Origin: Bacillus mojavensis RO-H-1 = KCTC 3706 | GTDB taxonomy: Bacteria > Bacillota > Bacilli > Bacillales > Bacillaceae | NCBI RefSeq assembly: GCF_000245335.1 | Contig: NZ_JH600305.1 | Location: 62,001 to 126,000, forward strand | Length of the DNA: 64,000 bases | Direction of reading: 5' to 3' | Shown: positions 51,159-63,434 of the stretch, one piece after another | Numbering within the stretch: position 1 is the first letter of the stretch | Layout: each line of letters begins with the position of its first letter | Translations under genes and position numbers: made by a program | Notes under the pieces: model-generated | Told to the model about the DNA's origin: nothing | Databases searched by the model: none | Seen by the model: the letters and a program-made list of their open reading frames with translations, nothing else

Positions 51159-51671
51159 TTAGTATTTCATTAATGTTAAGATGTCATAATTATCAAGTTT
51201 ATTTCTGCCATCAAGGTAAGAAAGCTCGATTAAGAAAGCGATACCAGCTACAATGCCGCCAAGCTCCTCGACAAGTTTGATTGTTGCTTCAATTGTGCCG
51301 CCTGTTGCAAGCAGGTCATCTGTAATAAGCACACGCTGGCCTGGTAAAATCGCATCTTTGTGGATCGTTAATACGTCTTTGCCATACTCCAAACCGTAAT
51401 CCACTTTGATGACCTCACGCGGCAATTTGCCTTCTTTGCGCACCGGTGCAAAACCGACGCCAAGCGCGTAGGCCACCGGACAGCCGATAATAAAGCCGCG
51501 TGCCTCTGGACCGACAACCAAATCAATTTGTTTTTCTTTCGCATATTCAACAATTTGATCTGTTGCATAGCGATAGACATCGCCTTTATCCATCAGTGTC
51601 GTAATATCTTTAAATTGCACGCCCTCTTTCGGGTAATCCGGTACAATTGTTACGTATTGTTTTAAATCCAT
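51159..51671 (-). CDS. apt: Adenine phosphoribosyltransferase
   Basis: A 170-aa type I phosphoribosyltransferase converting adenine and PRPP to AMP. The PRPP-binding motif is [13 protein letters not shown] near residue 125, and the flexible loop region reads [10 protein letters not shown]. It follows recJ by 5 nt and ends in the terminator at 51113-51146. Confidence 0.97.
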   Translation of the reverse strand: MDLKQYVTIVPDYPKEGVQFKDITTLMDKGDVYRYATDQIVEYAKEKQIDLVVGPEARGFIIGCPVAYALGVGFAPVRKEGKLPREVIKVDYGLEYGKDVLTIHKDAILPGQRVLITDDLLATGGTIEATIKLVEELGGIVAGIAFLIELSYLDGRNKLDNYDILTLMKY

Positions 51672-51676
51672 CTGTT

Positions 51677-54037
51677 TTATGTCCTCCTCGTACTTTCATA
51701 AGCCTCTGAATCTTGTTTCATCAGCTTATTCAGCCATTCCTTCAGCTCTTCAGCCGCAGAATAATTCAGCTTTTGATCCAGCTCCATCAGCTGCTGTTTT
51801 GCTTGATATGTTTGCGAGTCTGTTAAATCGCGTTTTTTCGCTCCGCTTATTACAGACAGCACACCATTCTCTATTTTAACAAAACCGAGATCAAAAAACA
51901 CCTTTGTCATGAAATTGATTGTTTCAACCGACCAGCCTTTATGCCTCGCAAGCTCTGAGCCGTGTTTATTCAAGTCAAAAGTGCCTCTTTTCAGCAAGAA
52001 TGCATAATACCATTTAAAGTGGTCTCTTGCCGGAAAAGATGATAAAAAGTGTTCCTCATGATTGAGAAAGATGAAATAAATCCGCTCAGGCGCTTTGCCT
52101 TCCAGCAAACGTGCGAGCATGTCCAGCGAAGGCGGAGAATCCAGTAATACAATATATGCATTGTCAAGTTCACATGCCTTCGCTTGGTCTTCAGAACTGA
52201 TAACGTGCACGTCATGGCGAAAATCTTCAGACTGAAGAAGCGCTTTGGTTTCTTCTTTGAAGGAGACAATGACTCGTTTATCAGACGGAAGGGCGGAAAC
52301 CGTATCTTTCCACGTGCGTTTTCCTCTTAAGTCAAACAGCTGCCATTCAGCAACAGCCGCATCCTTGATCATCAGCTGAGGTTTTTTTCTATTATTCCAT
52401 TCGTTGATCGACATTTCGCCAACAATCGAAATTTTTGAGCCGGGCACAATATTTTCCTCAAGCTCGCCTTTATTGAAACCGACGCAGTCAAGCTGGGAGG
52501 AATCGTTTCTAATCGTCATTTTGACATGATTTTTATTCGCCCCGATTTTGCGGACATCTTCCAGCACTGCGTTTTCTACCATCACATGCGGTTTCGGGTT
52601 CAGCATGCCGAAGGGAGAAAGCAGATTCATCTCTGTGATGCTTTCAACCGTAATGTCCTCCACGCTGCATACGAGGTCTACTTCCTGTACAGGAATAAAA
52701 TCTTCTTCCGTAAGCGTATGGTCAGCTATCTCATTCAGCCTGTTCCGCAATTCCGCCACATCCTCGGCATTCAGCGTCATGCCAGCCGCCATTGGATGGC
52801 CTCCAAAGTGCGGAAGAATATCTCTGCATTCAGAAAGGCTTTCAAACAAATTAAATCCCCTGATGCTTCGTGCCGAACCTTTGGCAATCCCTTTTTCTTC
52901 ATCAATTCCAAGGACAATGGCCGGGCGGTAAAAACGGTCTACAAGCTTTGAAGCTACAATTCCGACGACTCCGGGATTCCACCCTGCTTTTGCCACGACA
53001 ATTGCAGTTTGATTAAGCCCTTCTTGTTCAACCATTTCAATCGCTTCATCCGTCATTTTACTGACCATCTTTTGCCGTTCTTTATTAAGCTGATCGATTT
53101 CAGCGGCAAGCTCTTCCGCTTCAAACTGGTCCTCTGACATCAACAGATGAACAGCAGGATCGGCCTGTTCAATTCTTCCGACTGCATTCAGTCTCGGTGC
53201 GAGCTGAAATCCGACGGTTTCTTCGTTCGCTTCTCCGATGTCTCCGCCTGAGAGCTTAATCAGCTCTTTTAAGCCCAGCCGGTTCGTCCGCCGGAGCTTT
53301 TCGAGACCTAATGTTGCAATTAATCTGTTTTCATCATGCAGCGGAACTAGATCGGCAATGGTGCCAATTGCCGCCAGGTCAAGAAGTTCATCTGGCCATT
53401 CGCCCAATAATGCGTGGGCAAGCTTAAACGCCACTCCCACTCCTGCAAGCTCCTTAAAAGGATAGGTGCAGCCAGGCTGCTTCGGGTGAACGATCGCATG
53501 AACATCCGGAAGCTCTGGTCCAGGCTCATGGTGGTCGGTAATGATGACATCTAAGCCAAGTTCCTTTGCTACCTTCGCTTCATGGACAGCGGCAATCCCC
53601 GTATCAACCGTAATAATGAGTGAGAAGCCTCGTTCTTTAATCGAACGAAACGCCTGTTCATTGGGGCCGTAGCCTTCTTTAAACCGGTCAGGTATATAAA
53701 AATCAACTTGCGCTGACAGCTTTTGCAAAGTGTGCAGCATCACTGACGTACTGGTAACTCCATCGGCATCATAATCGCCATATATCATAATCTGTTCTTG
53801 TTGTGAAATCGCCTGTTTTATTCGTTCAACCGCTTCTTTCATCCCCTTCATCTCATAGGGATCATAGAATTCGGCATCCTTTGTATGTAAAAACAGTCTC
53901 GCGCTTTCTGCCGTATCAAAGCCTCTTTTTACAAGCAGCGACGCAACAAGAGGTGTTATGTCCAATTGTTCTGTGAGTGATTTGACCTTTTCCTGATCTG
54001 GTCTCTGAATTTCCCATCGCATTTTTGACGCTAACAT
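51677..54037 (-). CDS. recJ: Single-strand DNA exonuclease RecJ
   Basis: A 786-aa 5'-3' exonuclease for recombination and repair. The DHH core has [11 protein letters not shown], the DHH in [12 protein letters not shown] and a [14 protein letters not shown] ring (here [11 protein letters not shown]). DHHA1 contains GGHPMAAGM. The OB-fold and a Firmicutes-specific C-terminal part follow. ATG 54037 follows GAGGGGTG. It precedes apt by 5 nt. Confidence 0.95.
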   Translation of the reverse strand: MLASKMRWEIQRPDQEKVKSLTEQLDITPLVASLLVKRGFDTAESARLFLHTKDAEFYDPYEMKGMKEAVERIKQAISQQEQIMIYGDYDADGVTSTSVMLHTLQKLSAQVDFYIPDRFKEGYGPNEQAFRSIKERGFSLIITVDTGIAAVHEAKVAKELGLDVIITDHHEPGPELPDVHAIVHPKQPGCTYPFKELAGVGVAFKLAHALLGEWPDELLDLAAIGTIADLVPLHDENRLIATLGLEKLRRTNRLGLKELIKLSGGDIGEANEETVGFQLAPRLNAVGRIEQADPAVHLLMSEDQFEAEELAAEIDQLNKERQKMVSKMTDEAIEMVEQEGLNQTAIVVAKAGWNPGVVGIVASKLVDRFYRPAIVLGIDEEKGIAKGSARSIRGFNLFESLSECRDILPHFGGHPMAAGMTLNAEDVAELRNRLNEIADHTLTEEDFIPVQEVDLVCSVEDITVESITEMNLLSPFGMLNPKPHVMVENAVLEDVRKIGANKNHVKMTIRNDSSQLDCVGFNKGELEENIVPGSKISIVGEMSINEWNNRKKPQLMIKDAAVAEWQLFDLRGKRTWKDTVSALPSDKRVIVSFKEETKALLQSEDFRHDVHVISSEDQAKACELDNAYIVLLDSPPSLDMLARLLEGKAPERIYFIFLNHEEHFLSSFPARDHFKWYYAFLLKRGTFDLNKHGSELARHKGWSVETINFMTKVFFDLGFVKIENGVLSVISGAKKRDLTDSQTYQAKQQLMELDQKLNYSAAEELKEWLNKLMKQDSEAYESTRRT

Positions 54038-54103
54038 AAATTCACCCCTCAACCACCCTATTATACTAGAGCAGGCTGAGGGGTTTCAAATATAATTCGA
54101 AAA

Positions 54104-54439
54104 CTAGTCTTTTTTCTCAATAATGGCGGATGCATCCTGTGTGTCGGCTTGGACATCATTCAAATGAGCATCCTCTTTGTTATGTATCACGTCCTGTGCG
54201 GTTTTGTTTTCTTTCCGCAGCGCTTTTATTTCTCTCTTTAACTTCATGACTTGAAAAATCCCGGCAGAAAAAACGATCAGCGCCCCCATCAGTACTGAAC
54301 CTAAAATGACGAGAATAAGCGGCCACTCTGATCTGCCAAACAGGTAATCAACTTCTACGGATCTTACATTAATGACTGCGAAAACAGCGACAAGCAATGT
54401 AAAAATAAGTGCAAATATAATCGTCCATTGTTTGTTCAT
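54104..54439 (-). CDS. yrvD: LapA-domain (DUF1049) membrane protein YrvD
   Basis: A 111-aa protein with two membrane helices (about 5-25 and 40-62) typical of the LapA/YciS domain, then a coiled, charged tail (VMKLKREIKALRKENKT) and a Glu/Asp-rich end. Function in Bacillus is unknown; LapA proteins work in envelope or lipopolysaccharide contexts in Gram-negatives, which does not transfer directly. It stands alone between yrvC and recJ. Confidence 0.84.
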   Translation of the reverse strand: MNKQWTIIFALIFTLLVAVFAVINVRSVEVDYLFGRSEWPLILVILGSVLMGALIVFSAGIFQVMKLKREIKALRKENKTAQDVIHNKEDAHLNDVQADTQDASAIIEKKD

Positions 54440-54516
54440 TCGATTCCCCCCAAAACTTCACTTATTGAGGTTAGTTTCCCTATTCACCTTGGTTTTAAAC
54501 ATAGCTTGACGCGAGG

Positions 54517-55014
54517 TCAAGCCCCCAATGCGGTTAATTTTTCACGAATCAGCCTCTTCAGTCCTTCTCTCTCTCCAGAGATGACGAGTGTATCTCCTTC
54601 TTCTATCACTGTTTCAGACCCAGGATTCAATTGCTTTGCCTGATTCTTTTTTAATATAGCAATGACAGTCGCTTGATATTCCTGCCGCACGTCCAAATCA
54701 CCGATGGTCTTGTGAACGGCTGGTGCTCCTGCTTCTGCTTTAAACCATTCTATGATCAAATCGTCAAGAGCTACTTCCACGGTTTCTAACGCTTTCGGTT
54801 TATATGCCATCCCGCCCAGAATCGCAGAAATCTGCCTCGCTTCCGCATCATCAAACTGTACGGATGTCACACATTCTTCATGATCATTTTCGTCAAAATA
54901 ATACAGCTCTCTTCTGCCGTCGTCATGAATAATAATTGATATTTTATCTTGGTTTCTGGTGACAATCTCAACTTTTTGCCCGATACCCGGCAGCTCCGAC
55001 TCGCGAACCTTCAT
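54517..55014 (-). CDS. yrvC: TrkA-C domain protein YrvC (KhtT-like)
   Basis: A 165-aa cytoplasmic protein. The N-terminal part (about 1-70) has the KVEIVTRNQDKISIIIHDDGRRELYYF-type beta fold (split), and the C-terminal TrkA-C domain (about 80-163) ends with SGEREGLKRLIREKL. It resembles KhtT, the regulator of a potassium/proton antiporter, but no transporter gene is adjacent here. ATG 55014 is preferred; a longer form from 55062 lacks a good ribosome site. C-di-AMP or ligand control is only a family-level possibility. Confidence 0.84.
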   Translation of the reverse strand: MKVRESELPGIGQKVEIVTRNQDKISIIIHDDGRRELYYFDENDHEECVTSVQFDDAEARQISAILGGMAYKPKALETVEVALDDLIIEWFKAEAGAPAVHKTIGDLDVRQEYQATVIAILKKNQAKQLNPGSETVIEEGDTLVISGEREGLKRLIREKLTALGA

Positions 55015-55131
55015 AGCCAAACCCTCCCACATATATGAAAACCTGTCACAAATCCTCTTCACACCATTTATATGTTTAATTGTAAGCGTATGTCATTATA
55101 GCAAATGTCTATTTTAAGATCAATCAAACGC

Positions 55132-55164
55132 CAAAAAATCAGGCTGCCCATAAAGGACAGCCTG
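55132..55164 (-). terminator. Terminator after secDF
   Basis: TCAGGCTGTCC / GGGCAGCCTGA-like stem on the minus strand, then T6, immediately after the secDF stop. Confidence 0.88.
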
Positions 55165-55174
55165 ACCATTTACA

Positions 55175-57387
55175 CTATTGTTCTGTACCTTTTTTTAATT
55201 CTTTCCCTTTCCAAACAAGCCAAATTTGCGCGGCAATGTAGAGGGATGAATAAACACCTGTTAACAGCCCAACCAATAGAGCGATTGAGAAGTTTGTAAT
55301 AGAAGATGCCCCAAAGATCAGCAGTGTTATGACTACAATTACTACAGTTAATACAGTATTAACTGATCTTGTAAAGGTTTGCTGCAAGCTTAGGTTTACG
55401 ATATGGCTCAAATCGGCAAACGTTTTCGGCTTGCGCTTTTTCATATGCTCGCGAACCCTGTCAAATGTAACGATTGTATCGTTAATTGAATAACCGACAA
55501 TCGTCAGAACGGCTGCAATAAAGGTAACATCTACCTCCAGCCTTGAAATGCTGAAAAATGTGACGATAAAGAAAGCATCATAAAGCAGTGAAACAATTGC
55601 AGCAATTGCCATTTTGTACTCGAATCGGATGGAAACGTAAATAATGATTCCGATTGAAGCAATGGCTACTGCGTACAATGCGTTTCTCGCCAGCTCTTTA
55701 CCAACAGTAGGTGACACCGTGCTGACATTCGGCTCGGCTCCGTACTTGTCTTTAAAGTAATCTTTCACTTTTGCAATGGTTTCTTTATCAGGCACTCCTA
55801 CAAAGCGGGCAACACCAATATTGCTCTTTTCGCCTGACAAGACAACCGTGTCAGGTTCCATGCCAAGTGATGCAAAGTCCTTCTCCACCTGCTCTGTCGT
55901 CAGCTTATGGTCACTTTGCACTTCAATCCGGGCGCCGCTCGCAAAGTCAATGCCCAAATTCAGCTTAAATACAAGCAGAATAATAATCCCGGCAACGGTA
56001 ACTGCACTTGAGAAAATAAAGAAAATTTTTCGTTTGCTCGTAAAATCCCATTTTTGGAACGGCGTATACGGTTCTGTATTTTCATCTGTGTCCTGGATGT
56101 CCACAATATGTTTCTTTTTGACGCCAAACCAGCCTTTTTTGCGGTCTAACCATCTGCTTTCCACAAGAAGCGAGAGCAGAAATCTTGATAAGAAGACTGC
56201 GGTAATAAAGCTTGTCAGTATCGACAGTATCAGCATTGTCGCAAACCCTTTAACAGAGCTTGTCCCAAAGACAAAGAGCACAACCGCTGCAATAATGGTT
56301 GTAATATTCGCGTCAAAAATCGTCGCAAATGACCGTCTGTTTCCTGAGCGGAAGGCAGAACGGACTGACTTTCTAGTTTGAGCTCTTCCTTAATCCGCTC
56401 ATAGGTGATGATATTGGCATCTACAGCCATCCCGACGCCTAAAATGAGTGCGGCTATCCCCGGCAGAGTGAGAACAGCGTTCATCCAGTCAAAAATCTGG
56501 AGTGTAATGTATACATAAACTGATAGCGTAATCACCGCAATCAATCCTGGCAGGCGGTAATAGAAAAGCATAAATAGGAAAATAATAGCGATTCCGATAA
56601 TACCTGCAAATACCGTATCATGCAGCGCCTGCTGTCCGAATTGTGCGCCTACTGATGTTGAGTATTTTTCAGTCAGTTTCACAGGCAGCGCCCCGGCATT
56701 TAAAATGCTGGCTAAATCTTTCGCTTCCTGGACTTTAAAATGTCCTTCGATTTTTACATCTTTTGTGTTTAATTCCTGGCTTACATTCGGAGCGGAAACA
56801 TATTTAGGGTTCTCTTTCTGAACTTCTTTTTTAAAGGAGTCACCTTTTTCGTAATCCAGCCAAATAACAAGCTGGTTGTTCGGCGCCATGTTCATGACCT
56901 TTTTCGTCACTTCTCCGAATTTATCAGCATCTTTCAATTTGATAGTGACAATCGGTTCATTTGTTGTACTATCATAAGTTTGTTGTGCGCCGTTTTCGAC
57001 GAGATCCGCACCATTCAGCAATTCTTTATCATTTGCATCTCTGAAAGAAAGCTGAGCCTCAGTCGCAAGAATTTCCCGCGCTCTGTTTTGGTTTGTCACA
57101 CCAGCGAGCTGAACACGAATCCGGTTATTTCCTTCAATTTGGATGTTCGGTTCACTGACACCGAGGACATTCGCCCTGCGGTTCAAAGCCTCTACTGTGC
57201 TGACCAGAACGTCTTTTGTGATTTTGTCACCTTTTTTTACAGGCTGTACGTCATACAGCACCTCAAATCCGCCTTGCAAATCCAATCCTAACGTAATATT
57301 GTTTGCGGCAGGCTTCGTAAAGTAGCCTAGGCCCGTGCCAATCAATAGAACGAAAAGGAAAAACGCAATCAAGCGTCCTTTTTTCAT
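55175..57387 (-). CDS. secDF: Protein translocase subunit SecDF, interrupted by a single-base frameshift
   Basis: SecDF is a fused RND-type membrane protein that uses the proton gradient to aid Sec secretion. It appears as two frames: 56230-57387 (SecD part, with DLQGGFEVLYD and the TM domain) and 55175-56281 (SecF part). Near 56371-56374 the minus strand reads CTAGAAAG where one more G (CTAGGAAAG) restores the RND signature KLGKSVRSAFRSG and a continuous 737-aa protein, the normal length. Both halves have six expected TM segments and conserved motifs. Likely a sequencing error. Confidence 0.93.
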
Positions 57388-57424
57388 TATGTATATCCTC
57401 CCTTAAACCTATGCAGATCAACTG

Positions 57425-57721
57425 CTACCTCAGTAGTTCTTCTAATGCTTCCTGACCTTCTTCACTGCCCAGCCAATTAGACGTTTTAAATGACTCAACA
57501 GTTGCATAGTTCATAAATTCTCCAATTTTCACTGATAAAATATCTCTTGTCAGTTCATAGATGTGCAATTCCGATTTCTTTTTCCACTTCTTGTTTTTTA
57601 AGTATGACCACAAACTATCGAGTTCAACATCATCATATCCCAGAATCTTAAACTCTTCCAGTTTGCTGTAAAGAAACGGCCTTACGTGGTCTTTATATAG
57701 ATCGGCTGGATGCTTATCCAC
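57425..57721 (-). CDS. comN: Post-transcriptional regulator ComN (YrzD)
   Basis: A 98-aa protein of the Post_transc_reg family. It has a helical core with KLEEFKILGYDDVELDSLW and the basic YLKNKKWKKKSELHIYELTRDIL region. In B. subtilis ComN raises comE operon expression post-transcriptionally and associates with DivIVA. GTG 57721 lies 10 nt after AAAGGAG; a GTG 3 codons upstream is too close. It is upstream of secDF and divergent from spoVB. Confidence 0.85.
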   Translation of the reverse strand: MDKHPADLYKDHVRPFLYSKLEEFKILGYDDVELDSLWSYLKNKKWKKKSELHIYELTRDILSVKIGEFMNYATVESFKTSNWLGSEEGQEALEELLR

Positions 57722-57762
57722 GAATTCCACGCTCCTTTTTTATTGTTTTTCAAGAAGACTTG

Positions 57763-57792
57763 TCATGCTTGGACGATATATACGCATATCTT
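57763..57792 (+). promoter_or_regulatory. Candidate sigma-E promoter of spoVB
   Basis: TCATGCT (57763-57769), 15-nt spacer, CATATCTT (57785-57792) match the sigma-E consensus in 5 of 7 and about 6 of 8 positions. spoVB is a sigma-E-dependent gene in B. subtilis. Confidence 0.4.
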
Positions 57793-57836
57793 TATTGTAT
57801 ATGATTCCAGGTAGTTTGAGAAGGCAGGGGGTAAAA

Positions 57837-59392
57837 ATGGCGAAACAGACGTTTTTAAAGGGCACTCTTATCCTTATCGCAGCAGGGATGGTCACAAGAA
57901 TGCTCGGCTTTGTCAACCGGGTGGTCATCGCCCGTTTCATAGGCGAAGAAGGGGTCGGGCTCTATATGATGGCAGCTCCTACCTTTTTCTTAGCCACTAC
58001 ATTAACTCAATTCGGTCTTCCCGTCGCAATCAGTAAGCTAGTCGCTGAAGCCAGCGCACGCGGAGATCATCAAAAAACGAAAAATATTTTAGTCATGTCT
58101 CTTACCATCACTGGGATTCTCAGCCTGATTTTCACACCGTTGTTTTTATTTTTCGCCCCGATCATGGCGGAAACCATGCTGACAGATCAGAGGACGCTGT
58201 ATCCCCTCTTGGCCATTACTCCGGTCGTGCCGATTATCGCCATATCCAGTGTGCTGAGAGGGTATTTTCAAGGAAAACAAAATATGAACCCGCTTGCCGT
58301 TTCACAAGTCCTAGAACAAGTCATCCGTATTTCTCTCGTGGCTGTATGCACGACGATTTTTCTCCCTTACGGAATTGAATATGCCGCAGCGGGAGCCATG
58401 CTTTCTTCAGTTGCAGGAGAGCTGGCGTCACTCGTTTATTTATTCATTTGTTTTAAATTCAAAAAGACAATTAAAATCAGAAAACATTTTTTCCAATCGA
58501 TTAAAAATGGAAAAGAAACTTTTTCCCAATTAATGAGTGTCTCCCTTCCTACAACCGGCAGCCGTTTTATCGGCAACCTTTCATGGTTTTTTGAACCCAT
58601 TGTTGTAGCACAAAGCCTTGCAATTGCCGGAGTGGCGACAGTTGCGGCAACAAAGCAATACGGGGAACTGACCGGCTTTGCCATGACGCTGCTGACTCTG
58701 CCCAGCTTTATTACATATTCTTTGTCGACCGCGCTTGTTCCTGCGATAAGTGAAGGAATGGAACAGAAAAAACTTCAGGTGGTTGAATATCGATTGGAGC
58801 AGGCCATGCGACTGTGCCTGCTTAGCGGGGGCATTTCAGTTGTGATTTTATATGTGTTGCGGATGAGCTGATGAGCGTGATGTATGGGTCCTCAGGCGCA
58901 GCCGTGTTTATAAAAGTCATGGCTCCGTTTTTTCTGCTTTATTATTTCCAGGGTCCGCTTCAGGCTGTGCTGCAGGCGCTCAATTTAGCAGGGGCTGCAA
59001 TGATGAACAGCTTGATCGGAGCTCTTGTGAAAACAGGCCTCATTTTCGTCCTTGCCACGAGACCGTCTCTCGGCATCATGGGTGCTGCATTAGCGATTGT
59101 AACGGGCATGGTGCTCGTCACCCTTTTGCATGCAGCGACAGTGAGCAAGGTGCTGCCAATCAGCATCAAAATAAAAGAGTACGTGCTCTGCTTCGCGGTT
59201 ATTTTTATATGCGGGTTCCTCAGCACTGCTGTCAAACAATATGTGCGCTTCGGAGAGTCGGAGGCTGTGAATGTTGCCGGATGGATTGCGATCAGTGCTG
59301 TTTTCTATATCATCTTGCTGCTCGTCTTCCGTTTAATCAAAAAAGATGAGCTTCGCCGCATCCCTATTATCGGACGCCTGATCGTCCGATGA
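57837..59392 (+). CDS. spoVB: Stage V sporulation flippase-like protein SpoVB, interrupted by a frameshift
   Basis: A MATE/MurJ-like polysaccharide-flippase family membrane protein needed for spore cortex formation. The first frame runs to a stop at 58871 (..VLYVLRMS) and the second covers 58871-59392. One extra T near 58857-58858 (GTGTTGCGG to GTGTTTGCGG) joins them into a continuous 518-aa protein, the family length, with about 12-14 hydrophobic helices. ATG 57837 follows AGGGGGT; the longer frame from 57765 is unsupported. The indel is most likely a sequencing error. If real, it would block cortex synthesis. Confidence 0.92.
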
Positions 59393-59394
59393 AG

Positions 59395-60051
59395 TCAGGG
59401 GCGGTGCCCATCTTTTTCATCAATAAAAAATTCACCGTCAGTAAACGAACAAAATGATATACCTGAAGGACTCGTGTATCCCTGTTTCAATAAATTCTCC
59501 TCAAGCCACTTGCTATCTTTGCCGATCCGAGCCAGGTTCTCAGTTTGAATGTCACCGTCAATGATAAGCGGCATCTCCAGCTGTCTATGTTCATCATCTT
59601 TTTGTTTTTTTACGACAGTCAATTTGCCTGACGGCTCTAATATAGCAAATGATACATCAGCTACTCTTTCGACATTATTTTCTCTAAGCTGAACCATCAA
59701 ATCATCAAAATTATAACGCTGTGATTTCATAGCGTCTTCGTCAATTTTTCCGTATTTAATGATGATGGTCGGCTTGCCGTCAAGCAGCTGACGAATACGC
59801 CGGTTTTTTAAGGATAGGTATGCAAACGTCACTTGGATCATCATTAGCACAAGCATTGGCAAAATGGTATGAAACAGATGGTCATCTACGTTTTCTATGG
59901 CCAGGACGGCAATTTCAGCCATCATGATAAAGACAACAAGATCTAATATACTAAGCTCTCCGATTTCCCGCTTGCCCATGAGACGAAAAATAATCAGGAT
60001 CACAAAATATAATATGACTGTGCGAAACGTTATAGTAAGAAGCTCTTCCAT
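59395..60051 (-). CDS. yrbG: DUF421 membrane protein YrbG (YetF family)
   Basis: A 218-aa protein with three membrane helices in the first 85 residues, then the cytoplasmic DUF421/YetF domain holding [15 protein letters not shown] and [21 protein letters not shown]. Biochemical role is unknown; YetF-type domains are found in several sporulating Bacillus proteins. ATG 60051 follows GGAGGTG; the 242-aa form from 60123 is unlikely. It converges tightly with spoVB (2 nt gap). Confidence 0.85.
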   Translation of the reverse strand: MEELLTITFRTVILYFVILIIFRLMGKREIGELSILDLVVFIMMAEIAVLAIENVDDHLFHTILPMLVLMMIQVTFAYLSLKNRRIRQLLDGKPTIIIKYGKIDEDAMKSQRYNFDDLMVQLRENNVERVADVSFAILEPSGKLTVVKKQKDDEHRQLEMPLIIDGDIQTENLARIGKDSKWLEENLLKQGYTSPSGISFCSFTDGEFFIDEKDGHRP

Positions 60052-60247
60052 GATGCACCTCCAACTCATCATAGCATGCAACAAAACAAACGATTTATGT
60101 AAGAAAAAGTGATCGTATTTCATAAAGCTTTTACGTCTAATTCACGGATCTAGGGAATACATTTTTACAAAGACGAGCCATCAGCATGTCTGAAGCTTTG
60201 TTGAATAAGAACAGAAGCCTTTATAGATAGGCAGGGAGGAGAAATTC

Positions 60248-60637
60248 ATGGAGGAAACGAAACAAGTTGGAAAAGGCATACTCTACGGCTTAATCGCCAT
60301 ATTTTCAGCCATGCTCCTAACGAGTTTAGCCGTTTCACTTTTACTGACAGCAACCTCGCTTGAAGAATCATCATTCAACTGGCTGATCACCGCCGTATCA
60401 TTCCTTTCTTTGTTTATCGGCGGATTCATATCTGGCGGGAAAGGGAAGGAAAGAGGCTGGCTGATTGGGGCATTGACTGCTTTGAGCTTTTCCTTGATTA
60501 TTTTACTGTTTCAATATTTAGGATTCGGAGAAACATTTACAGTAGAACAATTGCTCTTCCATCTTGGGTTTTTAGGCGTATGTATGCTTGGCGGTATTTT
60601 CGGAGTGAATTTGAGAGGAAGCAGATCTTCCTCATAA
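60248..60637 (+). CDS. yrzE: TIGR04086-type four-helix membrane protein YrzE
   Basis: A 129-aa membrane protein with four hydrophobic helices (about 10-33, 43-62, 70-92 and 100-120) and Gly-rich turns such as FIGGFISGGKGKERGWLIG. It belongs to the TIGR04086 family of Firmicutes, of unknown function. ATG 60248 has GGGAGGAG upstream. It shares a terminator with yajC. Confidence 0.82.
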   Translation: MEETKQVGKGILYGLIAIFSAMLLTSLAVSLLLTATSLEESSFNWLITAVSFLSLFIGGFISGGKGKERGWLIGALTALSFSLIILLFQYLGFGETFTVEQLLFHLGFLGVCMLGGIFGVNLRGSRSSS

Positions 60638-60666
60638 AAAAAGAGCGGGGGCTACCCGCTCTTTTT
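60638..60666. terminator. Bidirectional terminator between yrzE and yajC
   Basis: AAAAAAGAGCGGG / CCCGCTCTTTTTT with a GGCTA loop. Confidence 0.93.
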
Positions 60667-60692
60667 TGTTTGCTATGTATGAACTCCTGCTG

Positions 60693-60959
60693 TTATTCAG
60701 CAGCAGAAGTTTCTCTGATCGCGCGGCGGTCGAAAGTAAGACGTGTGTTATCACCAGTCTTAATGACGACTTTGCTTTCGTCGATAGAGTCAACTGTACC
60801 GTGCAATCCACCGATTGTCACGACTGAATCGCCTTTTTTCAGTTCCTCCTGCATTTGACGCACAGCTTTCTGCTGCTTCTGCTGTGGACGGATCAGCAAG
60901 AAATAAAGAACCGCAAACATTAAAATAATAGGAACGATTGTACCTAAAGTACCTGTCAT
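60693..60959 (-). CDS. yajC: Preprotein translocase subunit YajC (YrbF)
   Basis: An 88-aa protein with one N-terminal membrane helix (about 5-24) and the signature FLLIRPQQKQQKAVRQMQE with a small beta domain (VVTIGGLHGTV). YajC associates with SecDF, encoded 3 kb away. ATG 60959 follows AAAGGGGGGAAAAAG; an upstream start at 60992 is unsupported. It is the last gene of ruvB-yrzS-queA-tgt-yajC. Confidence 0.93.
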   Translation of the reverse strand: MTGTLGTIVPIILMFAVLYFLLIRPQQKQQKAVRQMQEELKKGDSVVTIGGLHGTVDSIDESKVVIKTGDNTRLTFDRRAIRETSAAE

Positions 60960-61006
60960 CTTTTTCCCCCCTTTCTGAAACAAACTTGCCATTATGGCTT
61001 TTTATA

Positions 61007-62155
<1,149 letters not shown>

Positions 62156-62178
62156 TTATGAGGCCTCCTGTTCTCAAG

Positions 62179-63207
62179 TTATATAATCAGCATTGCGTCG
62201 CCGAAGCTGAAGAAACGGTATTCTTCTTCAACCGCATGGTTATACGCACGCAGGACGTTTTCTCTGCCTGCAAGCGCACTGACCAGCATAATCAATGACG
62301 ATTTCGGCAGATGAAAGTTTGTAATCATTCCGTCAATGCCTTTGAATTCATAGCCTGGATAAATAAAAATAGATGTCCATCCGCTTGATGCTTTAAATCG
62401 ACCATCATGTTCACCGGCAATCGTTTCAAGCGTGCGGGTTGAGGTCGTGCCGACAGAAATAATGCGTCCGCCCTTTTCCCTTACGCTGTTTAAAGCCGCG
62501 GCCGTTTCTTCTGACATTTGATAGAACTCTGCATGCATATTATGCTCTTCCACTTCATCGGCACTGACCGGACGAAACGTTCCGAGACCGACATGCAGTG
62601 TGATGAACTCAATTTGAACGCCTTTGTCCTTTAGCTGCTGTAAAATGTCTTCCGTGAAATGAAGGCCGGCTGTAGGAGCAGCGGCAGATCCGATTTCTTT
62701 TGAAAACACCGTTTGGTAGCGCTCTCTGTCATCAAGCTGTTCCTTAATATATGGCGGAAGCGGCATTTCTCCGAGTGATTCCAGCACCTCATAAAAAATA
62801 CCGTCATAATGGAACTCAACTTTTCTGCCGCCATGCTCCAGCTCTTCCGTGCAGACAGCTTTTAATCTACCGTCTCCAAATGTTACAACGGTTCCTTTTT
62901 TTACCCGTTTTGCCGGTTTGACGAGTGTTTCCCACCTGTCACCTGCTTCCTGTTTCAGCAAAAGCAGTTCTACTTTTGCCCCTGTATCCTCTTTTGTTCC
63001 GAATAACCGGGCAGGCAAAACGCGGGTATTGTTCAGGACAAGACAATCCCCTTCTTTAAAGAAACTGATAATCTGTTTAAACGAGCTGTCTGTCAGCTCT
63101 CCTGTATGTTTATCAAGCACCATCAGCCTTGAAGCGTCACGCTGTTCCAATGGCACCTGTGCAATTAAACGTTCCGGAAGTTCAAAATCAAATAAATCAA
63201 CTTTCAT
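62179..63207 (-). CDS. queA: S-adenosylmethionine:tRNA ribosyltransferase-isomerase QueA
   Basis: A 342-aa enzyme that builds epoxyqueuosine from preQ1-tRNA and SAM. Visible family motifs are [21 protein letters not shown] (split by position 8-28), [24 protein letters not shown] and [16 protein letters not shown]. It lies between yrzS and tgt. Confidence 0.97.
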   Translation of the reverse strand: MKVDLFDFELPERLIAQVPLEQRDASRLMVLDKHTGELTDSSFKQIISFFKEGDCLVLNNTRVLPARLFGTKEDTGAKVELLLLKQEAGDRWETLVKPAKRVKKGTVVTFGDGRLKAVCTEELEHGGRKVEFHYDGIFYEVLESLGEMPLPPYIKEQLDDRERYQTVFSKEIGSAAAPTAGLHFTEDILQQLKDKGVQIEFITLHVGLGTFRPVSADEVEEHNMHAEFYQMSEETAAALNSVREKGGRIISVGTTSTRTLETIAGEHDGRFKASSGWTSIFIYPGYEFKGIDGMITNFHLPKSSLIMLVSALAGRENVLRAYNHAVEEEYRFFSFGDAMLII

Positions 63208-63233
63208 AATTTCACCTTTATTCTAGTCTTTTG

Positions 63234-63434
63234 TTATTTCATTCTGCCGAAAAGATTAAGCAAGATTGATAATACCACACTTATGATAATACAAGTGACA
63301 ACCGGGAAGAAAAACGTGACATTTCCTTTTTTCACAAAAATATCTCCCGGCATCTTGCCAACAAAATGCAAAATTGCTCCGATGATAAGCAAAACAGCAC
63401 CAAGAATCATAATGATCTTAGGAAATTCAGTCAT
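63234..63434 (-). CDS. yrzS: DUF2905 small membrane protein YrzS
   Basis: A 66-aa protein with two membrane helices (about 5-24 and 42-62), the turn [19 protein letters not shown] between them being the DUF2905 signature. Function is unknown. ATG 63434 lies 8 nt inside the end of ruvB (ATGACTGA overlap) and 9 nt from GGAGG, so its translation is coupled to ruvB. Confidence 0.87.
   Translation of the reverse strand: MTEFPKIIMILGAVLLIIGAILHFVGKMPGDIFVKKGNVTFFFPVVTCIIISVVLSILLNLFGRMK

Noticed and set aside
58871..59392. A separate 173-aa membrane protein gene
   Set aside because: It is the C-terminal third of spoVB after the frameshift; it has no ribosome site of its own.
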